NCBI GenBank assembly: GCA_964422195.1
Contig: CAYRAF010000016.1
Span: 1-24,559 of the forward strand
DNA: 24,559 bases
Direction of reading: 5' to 3'
Source: CALVUP01 sp964422195
GTDB taxonomy: Bacteria; Bacillota_I; Bacilli_A; RF39; UBA660
The notes beneath the pieces are model-generated. The model did not search any database and had not been told where the DNA came from. It saw only the letters and a program-made list of their open reading frames with translations. The number at the start of each line of letters is the position of its first letter. Positions within the stretch are counted from its first letter, which is position 1. This document shows, one piece after another, positions 6,823 through 13,364 of this stretch. The position numbers and the translations under genes were made by a program.

Positions 6823-6847
6823 AAAAAAAAATACTATTGCTAGTATT
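6823..6847 (-). terminator. Terminator between the 165-residue gene and priA
   Basis: AATACT (6847-6842) and AGTATT (6835-6830) around a six-base loop, then a long T-run on the minus strand. It implies that priA has its own promoter; a TATAAT at 6819-6814 is present without a clear -35. Confidence 0.7.
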
Positions 6848-6855
6848 TTTATTCT

Positions 6856-7353
6856 TTAACTACAGATTCTAGAAAAAGTATACTCTAATTGTTTAATGTC
6901 TTTATTATCATAACCACTACCTATACCATAGCTCTTAAATTTATTATTTACTTTAAAAACTATAGATCCAAGCTCATAATTACCAGTTTTTTCTACAGTT
7001 TCAAATGTTATATATAGAAAATAAGATGAATTACCTGTAATTCTAATTGTATTTATATCAACTTTACTATTTCCTATACTCTCCATACCCTCTATTGATT
7101 CTTTGATTTCATTTTTATCCTTATCAGTCAATTGATATGTACTATTAAAGCTATATAGTGCACATGTATTATCTTGAATTTCTACTTCCAATTGTTCTTC
7201 TTGTATCTTTTCTTCAATTTGATTTTTAACTTGTTTATTTTCTCTTTCATTAATGAATTTCTTATCATAAACTATATAGCCACCCAGTCCTAATACCATA
7301 ATGATTAAAACTATAACCAAACCTATTAATCCCTTATTACTTTTATTTTCCAT
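6856..7353 (-). CDS. Unknown single-pass membrane protein, 165 residues
   Basis: A short basic N-terminus (MENKSNK), one membrane helix at about 9-29 (LIGLVIVLIIMVLGLGGYIVY), then a charged coiled-coil-like linker rich in Glu/Lys/Gln (about 30-58). A small extracellular domain follows, with two cysteines (in DNTCALYSFN and at the very end, SRICS) that could form a disulfide. Membrane-anchored, outside-facing. Start ATG at 7353 with AGGAGG. Own promoter and terminator. The family is not recognised; a role upstream of priA is probably coincidental. Confidence 0.82.
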   Translation of the reverse strand: MENKSNKGLIGLVIVLIIMVLGLGGYIVYDKKFINERENKQVKNQIEEKIQEEQLEVEIQDNTCALYSFNSTYQLTDKDKNEIKESIEGMESIGNSKVDINTIRITGNSSYFLYITFETVEKTGNYELGSIVFKVNNKFKSYGIGSGYDNKDIKQLEYTFSRICS

Positions 7354-7377
7354 TTTATTCCTCCTATTCTTAAGTTA

Positions 7378-7405
7378 ATTATAATATTTACCCACCCCGT
7401 GTCAA
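7378..7405 (-). promoter_or_regulatory. Promoter of the 165-residue membrane protein gene
   Basis: TTGACA (7405-7400), 16-nt spacer, TATAAT (7383-7378) on the minus strand. Confidence 0.75.
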
Positions 7406-7416
7406 TATTTTGACAT

Positions 7417-7441
7417 AAAAAAAGTCTACTTGACGTAAACT
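7417..7441 (-). terminator. Terminator of the DUF1016 gene
   Basis: AGTTTAC (7441-7435) with GTAGACT (7429-7423), one G-U pair, five-base loop, then seven T. It lies 2 nt after the stop. Confidence 0.78.
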
Positions 7442-7442
7442 G

Positions 7443-8327
7443 TTAAGAGCGTACTAAATAAGTTGTTTCAAATATTCTCTTGTCAGATGCATACTTTAAT
7501 ATAAATTTATTATTCTCTTTACAAATAATAATACCAATTGTCTTATTTTGATTAATTGTTTTTATATGTTCATCAATATAATTCATATATACATCTATTT
7601 GACCTATATGTTCTTTCTTTAACTCTGTTACTTTTAATTCTACTACTACGTAACAATTAAATTTAATATTAAAAAGAAGTACATCTATATAATTATATCT
7701 ATTTCCTATTCTTATTTTATATTCATTTTTAATATAACAAAAACCTGTTCCCAGTTCAGTCAAAAAACTATCTATATTTTCTAATATTAATTGCTTTAAT
7801 ACTCTTTCAGATACATCTATATTTTTATTTGGAGTTTTTATTAATATTGGATTTTTAATATAATCTTCTATATGTTCTTTATTATTATTCTCTAATCTTT
7901 CCTTTGCTTTTTCATCTAACCTCTCATATTCATGCATTTTTATTCTTTTTCTTAATTCTCTTACCGATAGATTTTCTTCTATTGAAATCTTTATATAATA
8001 ATTTATTTTATTCTCATTAAACCAAATAATTTCACAATAATGAGAATATGTCAAAAGGTCCGACAGTGTCGGACTTTTTGAAAAAACAACAAAAAATCTC
8101 CTATAATATTTTAATCTAGTAGGTGTATATCCCTTACCAAGTTCATTTGTTAAACTTGTAGAATATTCCTTTATTATTCCCTCTCCATAATGTTTTCCTG
8201 CTTCTAATAATAACTTACCTACATTATAACAAGTTAATAAATCATGTTTATTTTTAGAATAATCCTTTACTTTCTTATAATTTTCATTGTTTATTAGTTC
8301 TTTCTTTATCTCATTATAATAATTCAT
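7443..8327 (-). CDS. DUF1016 / YhcG-type PD-(D/E)XK nuclease
   Basis: 294 residues from the ATG at 8327 (MNYYNEIKK), preceded by AAAGGAG. The N-terminal half matches the helical YhcG N-domain (YNVGKLLLEAGKHYGEGII, TPTRLKYYRRFF, LLTYSHYCEIIW). The C-terminal half is a PD-(D/E)XK fold with YIDVLLF (Asp215), VVVELKV (Glu230-x-Lys232) and GQIDVYMNYID. The catalytic residues are present, so it is likely active. Known: the family is widespread, often near restriction or mobile genes, and its biological role is poorly defined. Here it stands alone between dnaI and a membrane protein gene, with terminators on both sides, like an inserted cassette; no restriction or mobility gene is adjacent. It is slightly shorter than many family members. 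A rare-codon perfect palindrome lies inside the gene (8058-8074). Confidence 0.88.
   Translation of the reverse strand: MNYYNEIKKELINNENYKKVKDYSKNKHDLLTCYNVGKLLLEAGKHYGEGIIKEYSTSLTNELGKGYTPTRLKYYRRFFVVFSKSPTLSDLLTYSHYCEIIWFNENKINYYIKISIEENLSVRELRKRIKMHEYERLDEKAKERLENNNKEHIEDYIKNPILIKTPNKNIDVSERVLKQLILENIDSFLTELGTGFCYIKNEYKIRIGNRYNYIDVLLFNIKFNCYVVVELKVTELKKEHIGQIDVYMNYIDEHIKTINQNKTIGIIICKENNKFILKYASDKRIFETTYLVRS
8058..8074. repeat. GC-rich perfect palindrome inside the DUF1016 gene
   Basis: GTCCGACA-G-TGTCGGAC is an 8-bp perfect inverted repeat around one base. Across one mismatch on each side it continues with CAAAA/TTTTG. In the mRNA it would be a stable hairpin followed by CUUUUG. It encodes S-P-T-L-S-D with the GC-ending codons CCG, CTG, TCG and GAC in an otherwise very AT-rich gene. 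Confidence 0.8.
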
Positions 8328-8344
8328 ATAATCTCCTTTCTTAC

Positions 8345-8381
8345 ATAATAAAAATAACAAATAGAAATTCTATCTGTTATT
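8345..8381 (-). terminator. Strong hairpin between dnaI and the DUF1016 gene
   Basis: A 13-bp stem (8381-8369 with 8365-8353, one G-U) with a three-base loop, then TTTATTATG on the minus strand. Probably the dnaI terminator. A TATAAT lies just upstream of the hairpin (near 8396-8401), so the hairpin may also sit in the 5' leader of the DUF1016 gene and act there as an attenuator. Confidence 0.7.
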
Positions 8382-8441
8382 GATCTTCATTAGTATTATA
8401 AGTATATTAATTCTAAAAATCTTGTATTTTTTTATAAAAAA

Positions 8442-9356
8442 TCAATTTCTTCTATTTTTACTAATTAACTCTAAATTTTCAGTTAACTGTTTTATTCTTT
8501 CAATAAGTCTTCTTGCCTTTACTTTATCTACACCACCTGATGTTAATGATAAATGTTCTTCAAGTTCATCTAAAGATAAATTAGAAGTAAAGAATGTTGG
8601 TAATTTTTCATCCATTCTATATTGAAGTATTACACCTAAAACTTCATCTCTACCCCAAGCAGTTAAGTTTTCAGCACCTATATCATCAATTAATAATAAA
8701 TCAGCTTTTTTTATTAAATCAAATTTATCATCAAAAGTATTTTCACTAAATGATGTTTTTAATTTCCTTAAAAATTCAGGAAAATATACAATAATACTAT
8801 TAACTTCTTTTTTAGCAAGTTCATTAAACATAGCGGCTAATAAATATGTTTTACCAGATCCAAAACTACCTGATAAATATAAACCCTTTTGATCAGAACT
8901 ATTTTCATAATTATTTATAAATTCTTTAATATATTTTAATATAGGAACTCTATTCTTATCATCTTTATATACGTTCTTTAAAGAGGCCTCTTTTATTTCT
9001 TTTGGGATATCAAACAAAGTGACATATTCTTGATATTTATTATCTTTTAAATACTTATTCTCATATTTACATGATACATATGAAAAATCAATTATATTAT
9101 TATTTATAAATGGTGTATAACAAAAACCTTCCACCTTATTCTTACATTCAAGTAATCCTTTACAATTTTTACAATTGTTTTTCTCACAACAAGCTTCTTT
9201 TAATGATGAAGTATATTTATATCCAACACTATCTTTAATCTTATAGTAATTTATAAAGTTTTTAAAAACTTCTTCTTTTAATTCTTTATTATAATCTACT
9301 CTTAACTTATTAATATCCTCATCTTTTAATTTAACAATACTATTTACATTTTTCAT
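8442..9356 (-). CDS. dnaI: Primosomal helicase loader DnaI
   Basis: An AAA+ ATPase that loads the replicative helicase (DnaC/DnaB) at oriC and with PriA at stalled forks. 304 residues from the ATG at 9356 (MKNVNSIVKL), preceded by GGTGAT. The N-terminal helicase-binding part has a cysteine cluster (residues 56, 57, 62, 65, 71, 79, 96) that fits the zinc-binding domain of DnaI. Walker A is GSFGSGKT (163-170) and Walker B LLLIDD (220-225). Sensor and arginine-finger regions follow (FFTSNLSLDELEEHL, KARRLIERIKQL). The usual neighbour dnaB is absent. Alternative would be DnaC-like IstB ATPases, but the cysteine N-terminus and the lack of a transposase argue for DnaI. Confidence 0.93.
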   Translation of the reverse strand: MKNVNSIVKLKDEDINKLRVDYNKELKEEVFKNFINYYKIKDSVGYKYTSSLKEACCEKNNCKNCKGLLECKNKVEGFCYTPFINNNIIDFSYVSCKYENKYLKDNKYQEYVTLFDIPKEIKEASLKNVYKDDKNRVPILKYIKEFINNYENSSDQKGLYLSGSFGSGKTYLLAAMFNELAKKEVNSIIVYFPEFLRKLKTSFSENTFDDKFDLIKKADLLLIDDIGAENLTAWGRDEVLGVILQYRMDEKLPTFFTSNLSLDELEEHLSLTSGGVDKVKARRLIERIKQLTENLELISKNRRN

Positions 9357-9404
9357 AAATATCACCAATTATATTGTACTCTATATTGAATAAAAAAAGC
9401 AAAT

Positions 9405-9427
9405 AAAAAAGTAGTTATTCAACTACT
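9405..9427 (-). terminator. Terminator of the Lys/Thr-rich protein gene
   Basis: AGTAGTT (9427-9421), loop GAAT, AACTACT (9416-9410), then six T. The stop codon at 9415 lies inside the hairpin. Confidence 0.82.
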
Positions 9428-9777
9428 AATAATAATACCGCTACTGCTAATAAGATAAAAATAAGTGCATATGCCAAACATCTTGTCTTTAAATCAGCGT
9501 CTAATGATTCTTCTCTTATTTCCTCTTTCTTATCTAATCCTACTACTTTCTTTTCTTCAATAGTATTTGCTATTTTTGTAACTGGTGTTTTCTTTGCAGT
9601 ACTTACTTTTTTAGGTGCAGCTTTTTTTGTTGTCGTTTTCTTTGTTGGAGTTTTCTTTGTAGTAGTTTTCTTAGTAGTTGTTGCTTTTTTAGCTGTTGTA
9701 GTCTTTTTAGCTGGTGCCTTTTTTGTAGTACTTGTTTTTTTAGTAGCTTTTGTAGCTGTTTTTTTTGTTTCTGCCAT
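9415..9777 (-). CDS. Lys/Thr-rich histone H1-like protein with C-terminal membrane anchor
   Basis: 120 residues. Residues 1-70 are almost only Lys, Thr, Ala and Pro in repeated TTKK, TTTKK and APAKK units, like the tails of histone H1-type bacterial proteins (AlgP, Hc1, HU tails). A short acidic linker follows (EEKKVVGLDKKEEIREESLDAD), then one hydrophobic helix at about 99-119 (RCLAYALIFILLAVAVLLLVV) at the very C-terminus. No signal peptide. The positive-inside rule predicts a tail-anchored protein with the basic tail in the cytoplasm, where it could hold DNA, RNA or another polyanion at the membrane; this function is inference. Start ATG at 9777 with AGGAGG. Own promoter and terminator. 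Confidence 0.85.
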   Translation of the reverse strand: MAETKKTATKATKKTSTTKKAPAKKTTTAKKATTTKKTTTKKTPTKKTTTKKAAPKKVSTAKKTPVTKIANTIEEKKVVGLDKKEEIREESLDADLKTRCLAYALIFILLAVAVLLLVVE

Positions 9778-9802
9778 TTATAATACCTCCTACTCTGTCT
9801 TA

Positions 9803-9831
9803 ATATTATCATTTTTTATGCATTATGGCAA
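9803..9831 (-). promoter_or_regulatory. Promoter of the Lys/Thr-rich protein gene
   Basis: TTGCCA (9831-9826), 17-nt spacer, TAATAT (9808-9803) on the minus strand. Confidence 0.55.
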
Positions 9832-9895
9832 TATTAATATTTCAATTTCACTATTTTTTACATTTTTCATAAAATATATAGAAAGGAGTAATTAT

Positions 9896-10132
9896 ATGTA
9901 TCCTAATAATTATTATATATCAAATAATAGAAGATTTAATAGACCAACAAATAATAATAATAATGATGATAGATTTGCTGGAGGATTTTTAGTACCTGCT
10001 TTACTTGGAGGTGCCGTTGGATATGCTGTTGGAAACAATAATAGACCATTATTCTATTATCCATCATACCCATATTATCCAATGCCATATAACAACTATC
10101 CTTACTATTATAATAACTATTATTTCAGATAA
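9896..10132 (+). CDS. Small Tyr/Asn/Pro-rich protein with a glycine-rich hydrophobic core
   Basis: 78 residues from the ATG at 9896 (MYPNNYYISN), preceded by AAAGGAG; an in-frame upstream ATG at 9818 lacks a site. A polar Asn/Arg stretch (residues 8-26) leads to GGFLVPALLGGAVGYAVG (about 29-46), a possible short membrane or amyloid-like segment. A tail made largely of Tyr, Pro and Asn follows (YYPSYPYYPMPYNN...). It resembles small tyrosine-rich coat or surface proteins seen in Bacillota; this is a composition-based impression, not a family match. It ends exactly one base before the stop codon of the convergent gene. Confidence 0.78.
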   Translation: MYPNNYYISNNRRFNRPTNNNNNDDRFAGGFLVPALLGGAVGYAVGNNNRPLFYYPSYPYYPMPYNNYPYYYNNYYFR

Positions 10133-10762
10133 TTATCTATTTAAATTATAGTTTAACATATCAAATATTTTGATATGTTTTTCATTTATATCGTTTAAAC
10201 TATTTATAAGATCATTATAAATATCATCTAAATTATCAATACTTTTTTCAAAATATTCCATATAAATGTATTTTAACTTATCAACTTCTTTATTCTTATA
10301 AGATTTTATTAATTCCTTTTTTAATCCTTCCTTAACTGCAAATTCTCTTCTAGTTAAAAAGTCTTCCTTAGATTTATTTGTTTTTTTATAATTAATAGCC
10401 ATTTCTTTTAATTTATGAGAAATATCTATAACATCTAATTCTTCTTCCAATAATAATTTTGATTTTTTTATACTCTTAAACTTATCATTAAATAAAACAG
10501 CTAATACTCTATAACCATCTGTTAATAATATAGCTGGTTTTACTTCCTTTGTTTTAAACAATTCCATACCATTTTTTATTTCATTACTAAACTCATCTTT
10601 AATAGTTATATCATATAATTCAAAATCATCCATTATTCTTGAATCAACCTTAATAAGCTTTATTTTTCTAATATGCTCAATATTATCATCTTTCTTCCAT
10701 TCATAAAAATCATATATTCTATTATTTGAAAAATTAAGTAATATATCATAAATGTATATCAT
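10133..10762 (-). CDS. DUF3603-like protein
   Basis: 209 residues, soluble. The opening MIYIYDILLNF, then FYEWKKDDNIEHI, LIKVDSR and AILLTDGYRVLAVLF, follow the pattern I remember for DUF3603 of Bacilli (YDVWVNW..., FHEWRKDD, LLKVDS, FVVTDGxGxVAV). The second half is lysine-rich and helical. Function unknown in the family. Start ATG at 10762 with AAAGGAG; it overlaps the upstream membrane-protein gene by 17 bp, so the two are coupled. Its stop abuts that of the plus-strand Tyr-rich gene with no base between. Confidence 0.72.
   Translation of the reverse strand: MIYIYDILLNFSNNRIYDFYEWKKDDNIEHIRKIKLIKVDSRIMDDFELYDITIKDEFSNEIKNGMELFKTKEVKPAILLTDGYRVLAVLFNDKFKSIKKSKLLLEEELDVIDISHKLKEMAINYKKTNKSKEDFLTRREFAVKEGLKKELIKSYKNKEVDKLKYIYMEYFEKSIDNLDDIYNDLINSLNDINEKHIKIFDMLNYNLNR
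10155..10183 (+). terminator. Terminator of the Tyr-rich gene, inside the opposing gene
   Basis: AACATATCAAA (10155-10165), loop TAT, TTTGATATGTT (10169-10179), then TTT. An 11-bp perfect stem located within the last codons of the convergent DUF3603-like gene. Confidence 0.72.
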
Positions 10763-10967
10763 TTTTATCTCTCCTTTTATATATTGATATTAATATTAAA
10801 ATTATTCCTAATATACTTAATAAACATTCAGTATGAGTTAATATAAAGATAATATATTCTTTAAAACTATATCCAATAGTAAGTAAATTTAAATATAAAA
10901 TAATATAAGTACACCCAATAATCAAAAACATAAAACCAAATAAGAACAAAGCAATTTTATAAAACAT
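10746..10967 (-). CDS. Small membrane protein with two helices, 73 residues
   Basis: Two hydrophobic segments at about residues 4-28 (KIALFLFGFMFLIIGCTYII) and 46-66 (ECLLSILGIILILISIY), separated by a short loop, and a basic tail (KRRDKNDIHL), so both ends are probably cytoplasmic. Its 3' end overlaps the DUF3603-like gene by 17 bp in another frame. Start ATG at 10967 with AGGTG nearby. Not recognised; the tight coupling suggests it works with the downstream protein. Confidence 0.75.
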   Translation of the reverse strand: MFYKIALFLFGFMFLIIGCTYIILYLNLLTIGYSFKEYIIFILTHTECLLSILGIILILISIYKRRDKNDIHL

Positions 10968-11050
10968 ATTTCACCTTCTATTATGCAATATTTTGATAAA
11001 TTAATACTCTACTATAGAATATTTTTTAAGCTTTAAAAAAGAACTATTTA

Positions 11051-11079
11051 TTGCATGCATTAATAAAAAAAGTTATAAT
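11051..11079 (+). promoter_or_regulatory. Promoter of gmk
   Basis: TTGCAT (11051-11056), 17-nt spacer, TATAAT (11074-11079), 24 nt before the gmk ATG. Confidence 0.75.
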
Positions 11080-11103
11080 GTAGTTGAGAAATGAGGTGTT
11101 TTT

Positions 11104-11796
11104 ATGGCTGGTGTTAAACATAAAAAACAAGGAGAATTAATTATTATATCTGGAACTACTTGTGCAGGTAAAGGTACTGTTATTAAGAAATTATTAGAAA
11201 AAAATAATAATTTATGTTTGTCACTTTCTTATACTTCAAGAGATATGAGAGATGGAGAAGTAGATGGAGTTGATTATAAATTTATCACAAGAGGAAAATT
11301 TGAAGAAATGATTGATAATGGTGAATTCTTAGAATATGCTAAAGTAAGATATGGAGAATATTTTGGTACCCCAAAAGAAGAAGTTAAAAAACTATTAAAA
11401 ACAGGAAAAGATGTAATTTTAGAAATTGATGTAGAAGGAGCAAGACAAATAAAAGAAATGTTTCCTGAAACAATTTTAATCTTTATAATGGCTCCTACTA
11501 TGAGTGAAGTAAAAAGAAGAATTATTGAAAGAGGAAAAGAAACCCCTGAACAAATACTAGATCGTTTTAAAACTGCCTATAGAGAAATAGATCAAATACA
11601 AAAATATAATTATGTAGTTGTAAATGATGAAGTGGATACAGCAGTTAAAAAAATAGAAGCTATTCTTTTAAGTACTAAATGTAGAGTTGATAGAATAGAA
11701 GATATTTCTGTAGAAAATGAAGAAGAAATAATTCATGAATTCTTAATTGGAAAAGAATTTGATAATAGTAAAATAGATTATGATAAAAACAGCTAG
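11104..11796 (+). CDS. gmk: Guanylate kinase
   Basis: Phosphorylates GMP to GDP with ATP. 230 residues, about 20-25 more than usual, because of a basic N-terminal extension (MAGVKHKKQG) and an acidic C-terminal tail. Seen: the P-loop at 17-25 reads GTTCAGKGT, unlike the usual GPSGAGKGT/ST; the GMP-binding block SYTSRDMRDGEVDGVDY (42-58) and FLEYAKVRYGEYFGTP; then VILEIDVEGARQIK and IFIMAPT. GAGGTG precedes the ATG. A monocistronic plus-strand gene with its own promoter and a bidirectional terminator overlapping its stop codon. In many Bacillota gmk sits with rpoZ, coaBC and priA; here priA is only a few kb away but on the other strand, suggesting a rearranged cluster. Confidence 0.95.
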   Translation: MAGVKHKKQGELIIISGTTCAGKGTVIKKLLEKNNNLCLSLSYTSRDMRDGEVDGVDYKFITRGKFEEMIDNGEFLEYAKVRYGEYFGTPKEEVKKLLKTGKDVILEIDVEGARQIKEMFPETILIFIMAPTMSEVKRRIIERGKETPEQILDRFKTAYREIDQIQKYNYVVVNDEVDTAVKKIEAILLSTKCRVDRIEDISVENEEEIIHEFLIGKEFDNSKIDYDKNS

Positions 11797-11810
11797 TATT
11801 AGCTGTTTTT
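11785..11810. terminator. Bidirectional terminator between gmk and the flavoprotein gene
   Basis: AAAAACAGCTA (11785-11795) pairs with TAGCTGTTTTT (11800-11810) around a four-base loop. T-runs lie on both strands, and both stop codons (11796 plus, 11799 minus) are inside the hairpin. Confidence 0.88.
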
Positions 11811-13364
11811 ATATATCTTTATAATTTCTTCTGCAACTTTTATACCATCTATTGAAGCAGTAGTAATACCTCCTGCATATCCTGCACCTTCTCCACAAGG
11901 ATATATTCCTTTAATGTTAGTCTCATACTTTTCATCTCTTAATATTCTTATTGGTGAAGATGTTCTAGATTCAACTCCTGCAAGTATAGCATCATCTCTA
12001 TTAAAACCTTTTATCTTAGTACCAAAGTATTCTATTCCTTCTATTAGAGAATTAGATATATCTTTTGAAAAAAGTTCTTGTAAATTAGTAAGAGTATAAT
12101 TACCTTTAAAAATAGGTTTTACTTTTCCTAATTCTTTTGTAACTTTATCTAATTTAAAATCTTTATATAATTGTATTGGAATATTACCATTTCCTAATTT
12201 ATAAGCTTTTTCTTCTAACTTTCTTTGAAAGTACATTCCATCAAGCAAATTAGTACCATAATCATCTTCTGACACAGTAACAACAATTGCACTATTAGCA
12301 TTTTTGCTATCTCTTTTATAATTACTCATTCCATTAACTACAAGTCTTTTTTCTTCACTAGAGGCATTTACCACATATCCTCCAGGGCACATACAAAAAC
12401 TATAAACACCCCTATTGTTTTTTGTTGCACATGTAAGCTTATAATCTGCGGGTGGTAAGTTTTTATTGTTTCCATATTGGCTTTCATTAATCATATCTTG
12501 TGAATGAGAAATACGAAGACCTACTGCGAAAGGTTTAGACTTCATTTTTATCTTATTTACTAACATTTCAAAAGTATCTCTGGCACTATGGCCTAATGCA
12601 AGTACTAATATTTCACAATCTATTAATTCTTTATGATTTACTTCTATTTGTTTAACTTTATTACCTTCATATTTTATATCTGTAAGTTTTGTAGAAAATA
12701 AAAACTTCCCTCCTAGAATTTCTATTTTTTCTTTTAAATTTTTTATAACTTTTCTCAATAAATCTGTCCCAATATGAGGCTTATTTAAATAAAGAATTTC
12801 TTTTGGTGCTCCACAGTCTACAAATATCTCAAATACTTTTCTACCAATATGTCTTTTATCTTTTACTAAAGTATTTAATTTACCATCAGAAAAAGTTCCT
12901 GCCCCACCTAGACCAAACTGTACATTACTTTCAGTATTTAGTTTATTATCTTTCCAAAAGTTTTCTACATCTTTTACTCTTTCTTCTAAGTCTTTACCTC
13001 TTTCAATAATAATAGGTTTATATCCATAATAACTTAACATATATGCACAAAATAAACCTGCTGGACCACTCCCAACAATTACTGGTCTATTTTTTAAATC
13101 TTTATCTCCAAAGTTTTTTATTTCATACTTTTCTTCCTCATAAATACTAACATCTTTCATGTCCTTATATTTTTTTTCATTATTTAACTCAACTAACACT
13201 TCATATACATAATATATTTCTGGTTTGCCTCTAGCATCAATACTTCTTTTATATATTTGATAATTAAATTTCTCTTTCAAACGAAGTTTTTTCTTTATTT
13301 TTTTTCTAATTTGTTCATCTTGAATTTCATCTGTTAATACTTTTATACCATTTATCTTTATCAT
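11799..13364 (-). CDS. FAD-dependent dehydrogenase (COG2509 type)
   Basis: 521 residues. An N-terminal domain of about 90 residues precedes the FAD-binding Rossmann motif VIVGSGPAGLFCAYML (about 95-110) and IIIERG. Then come the family block NVQFGLGGAGTFSDGKLNT, an inserted substrate domain (LACATK/CMCPGG-type segment: KLTCATKNNRGVYSFCMCPG), and the C-terminal FAD motif YPCGEGAGYAGGITTASIDG. This is the family of uncharacterised NAD(P)/FAD-dependent oxidoreductases; substrate unknown. The start codon overlaps the stop of the preceding flavoprotein gene by 4 nt (ATGA), so translation is coupled. Confidence 0.9.
   Translation of the reverse strand: MIKINGIKVLTDEIQDEQIRKKIKKKLRLKEKFNYQIYKRSIDARGKPEIYYVYEVLVELNNEKKYKDMKDVSIYEEEKYEIKNFGDKDLKNRPVIVGSGPAGLFCAYMLSYYGYKPIIIERGKDLEERVKDVENFWKDNKLNTESNVQFGLGGAGTFSDGKLNTLVKDKRHIGRKVFEIFVDCGAPKEILYLNKPHIGTDLLRKVIKNLKEKIEILGGKFLFSTKLTDIKYEGNKVKQIEVNHKELIDCEILVLALGHSARDTFEMLVNKIKMKSKPFAVGLRISHSQDMINESQYGNNKNLPPADYKLTCATKNNRGVYSFCMCPGGYVVNASSEEKRLVVNGMSNYKRDSKNANSAIVVTVSEDDYGTNLLDGMYFQRKLEEKAYKLGNGNIPIQLYKDFKLDKVTKELGKVKPIFKGNYTLTNLQELFSKDISNSLIEGIEYFGTKIKGFNRDDAILAGVESRTSSPIRILRDEKYETNIKGIYPCGEGAGYAGGITTASIDGIKVAEEIIKIYKNS

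Noticed and set aside
6794..9368. Upstream TTG starts for priA, the DUF1016 gene and dnaI
   Set aside because: In each case an internal ATG has a well-placed ribosome site, and the extra N-terminal residues are just the translated ribosome site region.
9603..9812. Minus-strand frame rich in Lys/Gln/Leu overlapping the Lys/Thr-rich gene
   Set aside because: It is the shifted reading of the repetitive coding sequence; the other frame has the proper ribosome site, the terminal membrane helix and a terminator at its stop.
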